6,399 nucleotides of DNA from Pseudomonadota bacterium (GCA_030636965.1 DAOVVW010000054.1:1-6399), one strand, 5' to 3'. Numbered from the stretch's first letter, positions 1 through 6,029 are shown. Notes: a model not told the origin generated them from the sequence alone. Numbers and translations are program-made.

Positions 1-220
1 AGTTTTATTTCATACAATTTTACTAGAAGTTTTTTACTTTTTTAGAAAAACCTGATAAATTGATATATTGCAAAAAGCACCATAAAAAACACTGGAAGGC
101 GAAGTATTTTGTCTTGTGGTCAAAAAAACCGTGTGAGCGAACAGTATTTATCCAAAGAGGAAGATAATGCGTCATGAGCGCTAAAATAATTAAAAATTTC
201 ATCAGTGAGGTTAGCAGAAA
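1..220. other. AT-rich leader region upstream of rng, no convincing gene
   Basis: This stretch is visibly richer in A and T than the genes that follow. All three forward frames from the left edge meet stops within about 55 nt, so there is no clear end of an upstream gene. It contains a weak AT-only inverted repeat (GTTTTT at 29-34 with AAAAAC at 46-51) and a candidate promoter at 60-88. A 5-codon open frame lies at 167-184 (Met-Arg-His-Glu-Arg, then TAA) behind a good purine-rich ribosome site near 154-161. The last 40 nt, with several A/T runs, would form an unstructured AU-rich mRNA leader just before rng. I infer a promoter and 5' leader but cannot prove it. Confidence 0.5.
60..88 (+). promoter_or_regulatory. 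candidate sigma70-type promoter for rng
   Basis: TTGATA at 60-65 matches the -35 consensus at five of six positions. After 17 nt comes TAAAAA at 83-88, which matches the -10 consensus at four of six. The spacing is optimal, but the region is AT-rich, so such matches arise easily by chance. It would give rng a leader of roughly 125 nt. Confidence 0.33.
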
Positions 221-1729
221 ATGGGTTCAGAAATTGTTATTAACGCCAACCCCTTCGAAACCCGGGTTGCCCTGCTGGAGAACCGTCATGTCGCCGAGAT
301 CTCGGTTGACAGGGCAAAAGACCGGGGCATTACGGGTAACATCTACAAAGGGAGAGTTGTCCGGGTTTTACCCGGCATGCAAGCTGCTTTTGTAGACGTT
401 GATCAGGATCGCGCCGCTTTTCTGCATGTGTCAGATATTGTCCTGGACATGAGCGAATACGCCGAAATGATCGGCGGGAATGATCAGGACAATGATGGCA
501 ACGGTGTGGAGCTGATCACAGCTTCCGGCCATGCCATTGAGGACCTCCTGAAGGAAGGCCAGGAGATCCTTGTTCAGGTTACCAAGGAACCCATCGGTAC
601 AAAAGGAGCGCGGGTCACGGCTTACGTGACTCTGCCTGGGCGACTTCTTGTTCTCATGCCTACGTTGGTGAAGGTGGGTGTTTCCCGCAGGATCCAGGAT
701 TCAGAGGAGAGAGAAAGGCTCAGGAAGATCGTCCAGTCTCTTCAACCCAAGGGCGTCGGCTTCATAGTCCGTACCGCTGCAGAAGGTGCGCCGGAAGAAG
801 CCATCAAGCAGGATATGGACTTTCTCGTCAAGCTCTGGGGCTCTCTGAAAAAGAGAAAACCTCGCGCAAGAGCTCCGAGCCTTCTTTATGCGGAGCTGGA
901 CCTGATCTACAGGGTCCTCAGAGACCTTTCCAGCTCGGATATCAGCGCAATTCACATTGACTCTAAAGATGAGTACAAGAAGCTCCTGGACTTTACCAAG
1001 AAGTTCATGCCCCAGCTTCGCAATATTGTCCGGTTGCACGAGGAAAATGAGCCGATCTTCGACCACTTCGGGGTGGAGCTGGAGCTGAACAGAGCTCTGG
1101 GAAGAAAGATATGGCTCAAATCAGGCGGATATATAGTTATAGACCAGACCGAAGCCCTTACCGCCATAGATGTGAATACAGGAAGGTTTGTGGGAAAAAA
1201 GAACCTCGAGGAGACTATCGTCAAGACCAATCTGGAGGCCGTTCAGGAGGTCGTCTACCAACTTCGCCTGAGAAATATCGGTGGTCTGATAATCATCGAT
1301 TTTATTGATATGGAGCGCTTTGCGAACAGAAAGAGAGTCTTTTCCGTGTTTGAAGAGGCGCTTAAAAAGGACCGCACCAAAACGACCATCCTGCAGATCT
1401 CCGAACTGGGCCTGGTGGAAATGACGCGGAAAAGGATAAGGGATAACCTTTCTTCTGTCATGACCGAACCCTGTCCTTACTGCGAGGGTAAGGGAACGAT
1501 CAAGTCAATGAGGACTATCGTATATGAGATATTCCGGAAGGTTAGAAGGGAGGCTCCGATCCTTGAAGGAAAGCGAGTCGTGATAGTGGCACATCCCAAA
1601 CTAGCGGATCTCCTTTACGAAGAGGAAAGCGATTATCTGGAAAAGCTGGAAAAACAGATCAAGAAGAAGATCGTGGTTAAGACTGAATATAATATGCATC
1701 AGGAGCAGTATCAGATTATGGGGCTTTAA
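221..1729 (+). CDS. rng: Ribonuclease G (RNase E/G family endoribonuclease)
   Basis: A 502-residue cytoplasmic endoribonuclease that cuts single-stranded AU-rich RNA and, in characterised relatives, matures 16S rRNA and decays mRNAs. The N-terminus (ETRVALLE, then GNIYKGRVVRVLPGMQAAFVD at residues 39-59) leads into the S1 domain at about 36-130. The 5'-end sensor follows, with Arg184-Thr185 in FIVRTAAEG. The DNase I-like catalytic part has the expected metal-binding aspartates, Asp317 (TAIDVNTG) and Asp360 (IIIDFIDM). The Zn-link is CPYC at 418-421. Length is close to E. coli RNase G (489), with no RNase E-type degradosome scaffold tail. Compared with RNase G as I remember it, the S1 domain has an acidic, Asn/Gly-rich insertion near residues 85-96. 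ATG at 221 is the first possible start, because an in-frame TAG lies at 212-214; GAGG at 207-210 is its ribosome site. It ends in tandem TAA TAA. Family membership is very secure; RNase G rather than a short RNase E is judged from length and motifs. Confidence 0.96.
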   Translation: MGSEIVINANPFETRVALLENRHVAEISVDRAKDRGITGNIYKGRVVRVLPGMQAAFVDVDQDRAAFLHVSDIVLDMSEYAEMIGGNDQDNDGNGVELITASGHAIEDLLKEGQEILVQVTKEPIGTKGARVTAYVTLPGRLLVLMPTLVKVGVSRRIQDSEERERLRKIVQSLQPKGVGFIVRTAAEGAPEEAIKQDMDFLVKLWGSLKKRKPRARAPSLLYAELDLIYRVLRDLSSSDISAIHIDSKDEYKKLLDFTKKFMPQLRNIVRLHEENEPIFDHFGVELELNRALGRKIWLKSGGYIVIDQTEALTAIDVNTGRFVGKKNLEETIVKTNLEAVQEVVYQLRLRNIGGLIIIDFIDMERFANRKRVFSVFEEALKKDRTKTTILQISELGLVEMTRKRIRDNLSSVMTEPCPYCEGKGTIKSMRTIVYEIFRKVRREAPILEGKRVVIVAHPKLADLLYEEESDYLEKLEKQIKKKIVVKTEYNMHQEQYQIMGL

Positions 1730-1732
1730 TAA

Positions 1733-1821
1733 CTAGTTGTTAGTGGTTAGTAGTTAGTTAATAGTAACCCAATCAGATATATTTATAACCAACAACTAAC
1801 AACCAACAACTGACAACTAGG
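1733..1821. repeat. Paired heptad-repeat tracts forming a large imperfect palindrome
   Basis: The left arm (1735-1769) is five tandem 7-nt units, starting AGTTGTT and ending AGTAACC. The right arm (1787-1821) is five units of the complementary type, AACCAAC/AACTAAC, ending AACTAGG. Aligned as an inverted repeat, 1733-1768 and 1785-1820 match at 27 of 36 positions, with the outermost 8 bp (CTAGTTGT/ACAACTAG) perfect, around a 16-nt AT-rich centre. The array begins 4 nt after the rng stop codon. Because 7 is not a multiple of 3 and most left-arm units contain TAG or TAA, stops fall in all three frames. As RNA it could fold into a long hairpin, but no T-run follows, so it is not a standard intrinsic terminator. 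Confidence 0.85.
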
Positions 1822-1822
1822 A

Positions 1823-1855
1823 GTCATTGACAATGACCCTGAAACCTGATATCAG
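1823..1855. promoter_or_regulatory. Two palindromes over the rplU promoter boxes (candidate operator)
   Basis: GTCATTG-A-CAATGAC at 1823-1837 is a perfect 7-1-7 palindrome that contains the -35 box. CTGATATCAG at 1846-1855 is a perfect 10-bp palindrome that contains the -10 box. Their centres are about 20.5 bp apart, close to two helical turns. This geometry would suit a dimeric repressor that blocks RNA polymerase. The 7-1-7 spacing recalls Fur-family sites, but the bases do not match the Fur consensus, so I name no regulator. The palindromes are seen; the operator role is inferred. Confidence 0.45.
1827..1855 (+). promoter_or_regulatory. sigma70-type promoter for rplU-rpmA-obgE-proB(-proA)
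   Basis: TTGACA at 1827-1832 is a perfect -35 box. A 17-nt spacer leads to TATCAG at 1850-1855 (four of six), preceded by TG in the extended -10 position (1847-1848). Transcription would start near 1862, giving rplU a leader of about 55 nt. This is the best promoter match in the window. It lies between rng and the packed ribosomal-protein genes, where one is expected. Confidence 0.55.
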
Positions 1856-1913
1856 ACTCTATTCTGAACACCTGGGAATTGGCACTTTTTATAATCATCA
1901 TGGAGGTTTATAA
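1833..1913 (+). CDS. Possible 26-codon leader ORF upstream of and in frame with rplU
   Basis: ATG at 1833 is preceded by AGGAG at 1819-1823, a 9-nt spacing typical of real starts. The frame encodes 26 residues, beginning MTLKPDIRLY and ending with His-His-Gly-Gly-Leu. It stops with TAA at 1911-1913, leaving only 3 nt before the rplU ATG in the same frame. Its two Gly codons (GGA GGT) are the rplU Shine-Dalgarno site, so a ribosome translating it would run over that site and could reinitiate at rplU. I do not recognise the peptide. It cannot be translated from the promoter at 1827-1855, whose start point would lie inside it, but it could be from read-through rng mRNA. It may be a chance frame. 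Confidence 0.3.
   Translation: MTLKPDIRLYSEHLGIGTFYNHHGGL
1865..1895 (+). promoter_or_regulatory. Weak second promoter candidate for rplU
   Basis: TATAAT at 1890-1895 is a perfect -10 hexamer. The only upstream partner is TGAACA at 1865-1870, with an overlong 19-nt spacer, so the match is poor overall. A start from it would leave a leader of about 15 nt with GGAGGT at 1902-1907 almost at its 5' end. Confidence 0.2.
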
Positions 1914-1916
1914 TTA

Positions 1917-2288
1917 ATGTACGCCGTTATCGAAACAGGCGGTAAACAGTACCGCGTCAACGAAGGCGATGTCATCAGGATCGAGAAACTACCTGAGGAG
2001 GTCGGCTCTGTAGTAACCTTTGAAAAAGTCCTGCTGGTCAGCGCCGGTGATAAGGTATCTGTGGGTACACCTGTCGTCGATGGGGCTAAAGTTACCGGAA
2101 AAGTCGTTGAGCAGGACCGGGCCAAGAAGATCATAGTCTTCAAGAAAAAAAGGCGGAAAGGCTACCAGGTTAAACAAGGACACAGACAGGATTATACCGG
2201 CGTCCTCATTGAAAAGATCAATAAAGGAAGTAAAAAGGCCCAGAGCAAAAAAGACTCAGGCCAGGAGGATATAGAAGATGGCTCATAA
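1917..2288 (+). CDS. rplU: 50S ribosomal protein L21
   Basis: This 123-residue protein of the large subunit contacts 23S rRNA. The N-terminus [14 protein letters not shown] and the basic loop [19 protein letters not shown] (76-94), containing the family signature around Gly88-His-Arg-Gln, identify it. The L21 fold ends near residue 103, the length of E. coli L21. The remaining 20 residues are a Lys-, Ser- and acid-rich tail, probably disordered. That tail is encoded by the DNA that also holds the rpmA ribosome site and start codon, and the two genes overlap by 11 nt. The start at 1917 has GGAGGT at 1902-1907, a 9-nt spacing. L21 and L27 are neighbours in nearly all bacteria. A promoter lies just upstream at 1827-1855. 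Confidence 0.97.
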   Translation: MYAVIETGGKQYRVNEGDVIRIEKLPEEVGSVVTFEKVLLVSAGDKVSVGTPVVDGAKVTGKVVEQDRAKKIIVFKKKRRKGYQVKQGHRQDYTGVLIEKINKGSKKAQSKKDSGQEDIEDGS

Positions 2289-2535
2289 AAAGGCTGGAGG
2301 AAGCTCTTCCAACGGCAGAGACAGCAATGCCCAGAGGCGGGGTATCAAAAGGTACGCCGGTGAAACTGTCAGCGCCGGCAGTATCCTCGTCAGGCAATGC
2401 GGAACGAAGTTACACCCTGGCCATAACGTGGGCGTGGGTAAGGATTACACCCTGTACGCGAAGGTTGACGGGATCGTCAAGTTCGAACGCAAAGACAAAA
2501 ACCGCAAGAAGGTCAGCGTCTATTCGATTACCTAA
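2278..2535 (+). CDS. rpmA: 50S ribosomal protein L27
   Basis: An 85-residue large-subunit protein, the same length as E. coli L27; its N-terminal tail reaches toward the peptidyl-transferase centre. [16 protein letters not shown] at the start and [19 protein letters not shown] (34-52) are classic L27. The protein starts directly at MAHKKAGG, so it lacks the cleavable N-terminal extension found in Firmicutes L27. AGGAGG at 2263-2268, 9 nt before the ATG, is a strong ribosome site within the 3' end of rplU. The reading frame overlaps rplU by 11 nt, which suggests coupled translation and balanced amounts of the two proteins. The frame is also that of obgE, with only one TAA between them. Confidence 0.97.
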   Translation: MAHKKAGGSSSNGRDSNAQRRGIKRYAGETVSAGSILVRQCGTKLHPGHNVGVGKDYTLYAKVDGIVKFERKDKNRKKVSVYSIT

Positions 2536-2539
2536 AACC

Positions 2540-2563
2540 ATGATGCCTGCCCTCATGCGATGA
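2540..2563 (+). CDS. 7-codon mini-ORF joining rpmA to obgE
   Basis: ATG at 2540 begins 4 nt after the rpmA stop. The frame is ATG ATG and five more codons (Met-Met-Pro-Ala-Leu-Met-Arg), ending in TGA at 2561-2563. That TGA overlaps the obgE ATG as ATGA. There is no obvious ribosome site, so ribosomes would have to come from the rpmA stop just upstream. It could carry them to the obgE start, which also lacks a Shine-Dalgarno site. It may equally be chance. Confidence 0.25.
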   Translation: MMPALMR

Positions 2564-2565
2564 GG
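2551..2565 (+). promoter_or_regulatory. Hairpin enclosing the obgE start codon
   Basis: CCTCAT (2551-2556) and ATGAGG (2560-2565) are perfectly complementary around a GCG loop. The obgE ATG is the first three bases of the right arm. In mRNA this 6-bp stem would hide the start codon until a ribosome opens it. No Shine-Dalgarno motif is present nearby. Confidence 0.4.
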
Positions 2566-3558
2566 TTTATCGATCGGGTAAAGATCCGGATCGAATCCGG
2601 GGCGGGCGGTAATGGCTGCGTCAGTTTCAGGCGCGAGAAACACGTTCCACGCGGTGGTCCCGATGGTGGGGATGGGGGCTGCGGCGGCGACATTATCATT
2701 CAGACCGACACTTCTCTTTCCACTCTCATAGATTATCGCTACAAAAGAGAATACAAGGCATCAGCCGGCAGGCCCGGCAAAGGCTCGAAGATGAGCGGAC
2801 GCGATGCTGACCCTGTTATACTTAGGGTTCCACCAGGCACCGTAATATTCGATGCACAGAGCAGCGAGATCGTGGCAGACCTCACCGAGGGTGAAGTCAC
2901 TGTTGCAAAGGGCGGTGGAGGCGGGAATGGGAATGCCCGGTTTGCCACTGCCTCACGGCAGGCGCCAAGGATTGCAGGGGAGGGACGCGCAGGAGAAGAG
3001 AAGGAACTCATACTTGAGTTAAAGCTGATCGCCGACGCCGGGATCGTCGGGCTTCCCAACTCAGGCAAATCAACTCTCATCTCCAGGATCTCAGCAGCCC
3101 GTCCCAAGATAGCGGATTATCCGTTCACCACTCTCGTTCCTAACCTCGGGGTGGTGCGAATGGGTGAATTCAGCAGCTTCGTGGTAGCTGACGTACCGGG
3201 ACTGGTTGAGGGCGCCCATAAGGGTACGGGTCTTGGGCATCAGTTTCTGAGGCACGTGGAAAGAACTTCGGTTCTGCTTCATCTTGTAGGCCTTGCTCCA
3301 ACAGACGAAGATCCTGTAGAGGCTTACAGGACGGTCAGGGACGAGTTGGAGGCGTATGCACAGGGTTTGGCACAAAAAGAGAGCATTGTGGCCCTCAATA
3401 AGTCGGACCTTGTCAGCGATGAAGAACGTACCTCAATATTGAAAAAATTCAGGGATGAGCTTGGATTTGAGCCATACATCATATCAGCTGCCACCGGGGA
3501 GGGGCTGAATGAAGTCGTCGGCAAGCTTTACGAAATGATCAAAGCGATAAAGGACTGA
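2560..3558 (+). CDS. obgE: Obg/CgtA GTPase
   Basis: A 332-residue cytoplasmic GTPase that binds the 50S subunit and acts in its assembly and in stress control. Residues 1-158 form the glycine-rich Obg fold, with GGPDGGDGG at 32-40 and KGGGGGNGNARF at 117-128. The G domain follows: G1 GLPNSGKS (164-171), switch I YPFTTLVPNLG (187-197), G3 DVPG (211-214), G4 NKSD (280-283) and G5 SAATGEG (309-315). The protein ends soon after G5, so it has no C-terminal OCT domain or acidic tail; such short forms are normal for the family. ATG at 2560 gives the standard N-terminus (MRFIDRVKIR) and no other in-frame start exists after the rpmA stop. It lacks a ribosome site and lies in a small hairpin, so translation probably depends on ribosomes arriving from rpmA. 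Confidence 0.97.
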   Translation: MRFIDRVKIRIESGAGGNGCVSFRREKHVPRGGPDGGDGGCGGDIIIQTDTSLSTLIDYRYKREYKASAGRPGKGSKMSGRDADPVILRVPPGTVIFDAQSSEIVADLTEGEVTVAKGGGGGNGNARFATASRQAPRIAGEGRAGEEKELILELKLIADAGIVGLPNSGKSTLISRISAARPKIADYPFTTLVPNLGVVRMGEFSSFVVADVPGLVEGAHKGTGLGHQFLRHVERTSVLLHLVGLAPTDEDPVEAYRTVRDELEAYAQGLAQKESIVALNKSDLVSDEERTSILKKFRDELGFEPYIISAATGEGLNEVVGKLYEMIKAIKD

Positions 3559-3563
3559 AAACA

Positions 3564-4688
3564 GTGAGTGACATGAGAAAAAAACTCCTCACCGATCGAA
3601 GAAAAATTGTTGTCAAACTTGGCAGCGCCGTGCTCGAGGCTCCCAAGGGTGGTGTGGACCAGGCTCTGATAGCATCTCTTGCCGGTGAAATTGCGTCATT
3701 GAGCAATGAGGGGTACCAGTTTGTTATAGTCAGCTCAGGAGCGATATTAATGGGAATGAGGGAGACCGGGAAAAAGAAGATCCCCGCTACCATAAAGGCA
3801 AAACAGGCCCTTGCGGCCATTGGCCAAAGCCGCCTGATGCACGCATACGAGTCAGCCTTTTCAAAACATGGGATCACAGTGGGACAGATGTTGCTGACAA
3901 GGGAAGGCCTGGCTGACAGAAAGCGTTTCGTCAACGCTCTCAACACGATGGAAGAACTCATGAAGCTCGGGGTCATTCCGGTAATTAACGAAAACGACAC
4001 AGTTGCGGTTGACGAGATCAAATTTTCGGATAACGACCTTCTCTCATCCATGGTGGTGAACCTCGCATCAGCGGATGTTCTTGTAATTTTGACAGACATT
4101 GAGGGGCTATACGACAGGGATCCGAGGTTGGGAGAAGGAAAGCTTGTGGAAGTGGTGGACACAATAGACGATGAGATAATGGATATGGCCGGTGGGTCCG
4201 GTGAGGTGGGCAGTGGAGGCATGTCCACCAAAGTAATGGCAGCCAAAATGGCTGCTCACAGAGGTGTTGTGACGATCATAGCTGACGGCAAGACTGTTGG
4301 TAATCTAAGCAGGGTCATGGCAGGTGAACCAGTTGGTACCCTGTTCATACCGGCTGCCGAGAGGTTGGCGTCAAAAAAGCACTGGATAGCTTATTCAGGA
4401 CACACCGAAGGTACACTGACACTGGACAGTGGCGCGGTTAAGGCAGTTGTTGAAGGAAAAAAGAGCCTTCTACCCGCAGGGATCCAGATAGTAGAAGGTG
4501 AGTTCGAGGGCGGTGCTATGGTGCGCTGTATCACCGGGTCAGGAGAGGAAATAGCTCGCGGCATCACAAATTTCTCATCTGGACAAATAAAAAAGATAAT
4601 GGGTAAACACAGCAGCGAGATAGAGGGAACACTTGGCTCCAGCCTGGGAGAAGAGGTTATCCATCGAGATGATATGGTGATTAAATAG
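3564..4688 (+). CDS. proB: Glutamate 5-kinase (first step of proline synthesis)
   Basis: This 374-residue cytoplasmic enzyme phosphorylates L-glutamate with ATP to gamma-glutamyl phosphate and is usually inhibited by proline. The amino-acid kinase domain spans about 14-265. It shows KLGS (18-21), VSSGAI (56-61), the glutamate-site NEND (142-145), FSDND (154-158), DIEGLYDRDPR (178-188) and the nucleotide-site GSGGMSTK (216-223). A PUA domain fills about 280-365, as in E. coli ProB. I chose GTG at 3564 because AAAGGA at 3549-3554 is 9 nt before it. ATG at 3573 is possible and would remove only three residues. Only 5 nt separate it from obgE, so the two are surely cotranscribed. It supplies ProA, encoded next. 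Confidence 0.96.
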   Translation: MSDMRKKLLTDRRKIVVKLGSAVLEAPKGGVDQALIASLAGEIASLSNEGYQFVIVSSGAILMGMRETGKKKIPATIKAKQALAAIGQSRLMHAYESAFSKHGITVGQMLLTREGLADRKRFVNALNTMEELMKLGVIPVINENDTVAVDEIKFSDNDLLSSMVVNLASADVLVILTDIEGLYDRDPRLGEGKLVEVVDTIDDEIMDMAGGSGEVGSGGMSTKVMAAKMAAHRGVVTIIADGKTVGNLSRVMAGEPVGTLFIPAAERLASKKHWIAYSGHTEGTLTLDSGAVKAVVEGKKSLLPAGIQIVEGEFEGGAMVRCITGSGEEIARGITNFSSGQIKKIMGKHSSEIEGTLGSSLGEEVIHRDDMVIK

Positions 4689-4715
4689 GTTGAAAGTTGA
4701 AAGTTTCAAGTAACC
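4688..4715. repeat. Heptad-repeat tract after proB
   Basis: Four 7-nt units run from the last base of the proB stop codon: GGTTGAA, AGTTGAA, then AGTTTCA and AGTAACC. The final unit AGTAACC is identical to the last unit of the left arm after rng (1763-1769), and in both places AAT follows within 1 nt. TTGAAA-G-TTTCAA at 4697-4709 is also a short palindrome. No facing arm is found downstream. Confidence 0.7.
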
Positions 4716-4724
4716 AATGACATT

Positions 4725-4755
4725 TTGAATTAACGTGAACCCAGGTAAATTTAAT
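4725..4755 (+). promoter_or_regulatory. Weak promoter candidate for proA
   Basis: TTGAAT at 4725-4730 (four of six) and TTTAAT at 4750-4755 (five of six) are separated by 19 nt, longer than ideal. The 84-nt gap between proB and proA leaves room for a promoter, but read-through from proB is equally likely. Confidence 0.2.
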
Positions 4756-4772
4756 GTACGAGGATAAACACG

Positions 4773-6029
4773 ATGGACGTTAAAAAATTAATGTTGGACA
4801 TCGGCCAGAAAGCAAGAGCAGCCAGTCGGTCAATCGCCAGTGCATCGTCGGGTGACAAGAACAATGCTCTCCAGATTGTAGCTTCAAAGCTGAGGAAGTC
4901 TGAAGGTCTGCTGATCAGGGAGAACGAAAAGGATATTCAGGCGGCAAAGAAGAACGGACTTTCCTCTGCCATGATCGACCGACTGCGCCTGACTCAGGAG
5001 CGGATTGAGGAAATGGCCCTTGCAGTCGAAGAAATAGTTTCTCTCCCCGATCCGGTGGGGGAGGTGACAAGGATCTGGAACAGGCCCAGCGGTTTCAGGG
5101 TCGGTCGAATGAGGGTTCCGATAGGTGTTATAGGGATAATTTATGAGTCACGCCCCAACGTCACGATAGATGCCGCTGCTCTGTGCCTGAAGTCGGGAAA
5201 CGCCTGCATCCTGAGAGGGGGTTCGGAGGCTATACATTCAAACACGGCCCTTGCCGCTCTATTTCAGGAGGGGCTTGCTGAAGCCGGGCTGCCGGCAGAG
5301 GCAGCACAGGCGGTTCCCACCATCGACAGGACTGCGGTCAGGGCGCTCCTCACACTGGACGAATACATCGACATGATCATTCCCAGGGGTGGCAAACCCC
5401 TTATCAGGATGATCATGGAAAACTCCACTATTCCGGTTGTAAAGCACCTCGATGGAGTCTGCCACACGTATGTGGATGCTGATGCGGATCAGAAAATGGC
5501 TGAAGAGATATGTGTGAACGCAAAACTGAACCGACCGGGGACCTGTAACGCCATGGAGACACTCCTGGTCCATGCTGATATAGCAGAGAAGTTTCTACCG
5601 GGTCTTCTGGGGCGGTTGAAGAATGAGGGAGTTGAGCTTAAAGGCTGCGAGGTTACGAGGAAGATAGTACCTGAGGTCGGAAAAGCAAAGGATGAAGACT
5701 GGAAAACAGAGTACCTGGAAAAGATCCTCTCTGTGAAAGTGGTGGGAGATATCGATGAAGCAATGGATCACATAGCTGAATACGGATCCGCTCACACTGA
5801 CTGCATTGTTACTGAGAGCCACAGGAACGCCGATCGTTTTTTGAAAGAGGTGGATTCTTCTTCAGTTATGGTGAATGCTTCAACGAGGTTAAGCGACGGT
5901 TTTGTCTATGGCCTCGGGGCCGAGATCGGCATCAGCACTGATAAACTCCACGCCAGGGGCCCCATGGGCCTTGAGGAACTTACGTGCCAGAAGTTCATAG
6001 TGTTGGGGGAAGGACATCTGCGGGAGTAA
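4773..6029 (+). CDS. proA: Gamma-glutamyl phosphate reductase (second step of proline synthesis)
   Basis: This 418-residue cytoplasmic enzyme reduces gamma-glutamyl phosphate with NADPH to glutamate 5-semialdehyde, which cyclises toward proline. It belongs to the aldehyde-dehydrogenase fold. Visible motifs are YESRPNV (124-130), LRGGSEA (147-153), PRGGKPL (204-210) and the catalytic cysteine Cys258 in RPGTCNAMETLLVH. The family signature lies around 324-345, including GSAHTDCI, and is followed by NASTRLSDGFVYGLGAEIG (368-386) and KLHARGPMGLEELT (391-404). Length matches E. coli ProA (417). GAGGA at 4760-4764 is 8 nt before the ATG. ProB and ProA relatives work together because their shared intermediate is unstable, which explains their adjacency. 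No gene follows closely on the same strand, so this seems to be the end of the operon, although no clear terminator is visible. Confidence 0.97.
   Translation: MDVKKLMLDIGQKARAASRSIASASSGDKNNALQIVASKLRKSEGLLIRENEKDIQAAKKNGLSSAMIDRLRLTQERIEEMALAVEEIVSLPDPVGEVTRIWNRPSGFRVGRMRVPIGVIGIIYESRPNVTIDAAALCLKSGNACILRGGSEAIHSNTALAALFQEGLAEAGLPAEAAQAVPTIDRTAVRALLTLDEYIDMIIPRGGKPLIRMIMENSTIPVVKHLDGVCHTYVDADADQKMAEEICVNAKLNRPGTCNAMETLLVHADIAEKFLPGLLGRLKNEGVELKGCEVTRKIVPEVGKAKDEDWKTEYLEKILSVKVVGDIDEAMDHIAEYGSAHTDCIVTESHRNADRFLKEVDSSSVMVNASTRLSDGFVYGLGAEIGISTDKLHARGPMGLEELTCQKFIVLGEGHLRE

Noticed and set aside
174..395. Open frame starting at ATG 174
   Set aside because: Nearly all of it lies inside rng in another frame, and the rng frame is strongly conserved.
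1733..1821. Heptad array as a CRISPR array
   Set aside because: The units are 7 nt, contiguous and without spacers, and no cas gene is present.
1880..1895. TGGCAC at 1880-1885 as the -24 box of a sigma54 promoter
   Set aside because: The required GC of the -12 box is absent at the correct distance; the bases there are TA.
3539..4246. A 235-codon open frame on the minus strand opposite proB
   Set aside because: It is a shadow of proB: the sense frame has all kinase motifs, and the antisense product is a low-complexity Ser/Ile-rich string with no recognisable domain or ribosome site.
5385..5401. AGGGGT/ACCCCT hairpin inside proA
   Set aside because: It lies in the codons of the conserved PRGGKPL motif, which explains the base pattern.
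5956..5963. GGGGCCCC palindrome near the 3' end of proA
   Set aside because: It encodes part of the conserved HARGPMGLEE segment and is a short self-complementary word with no partner element.
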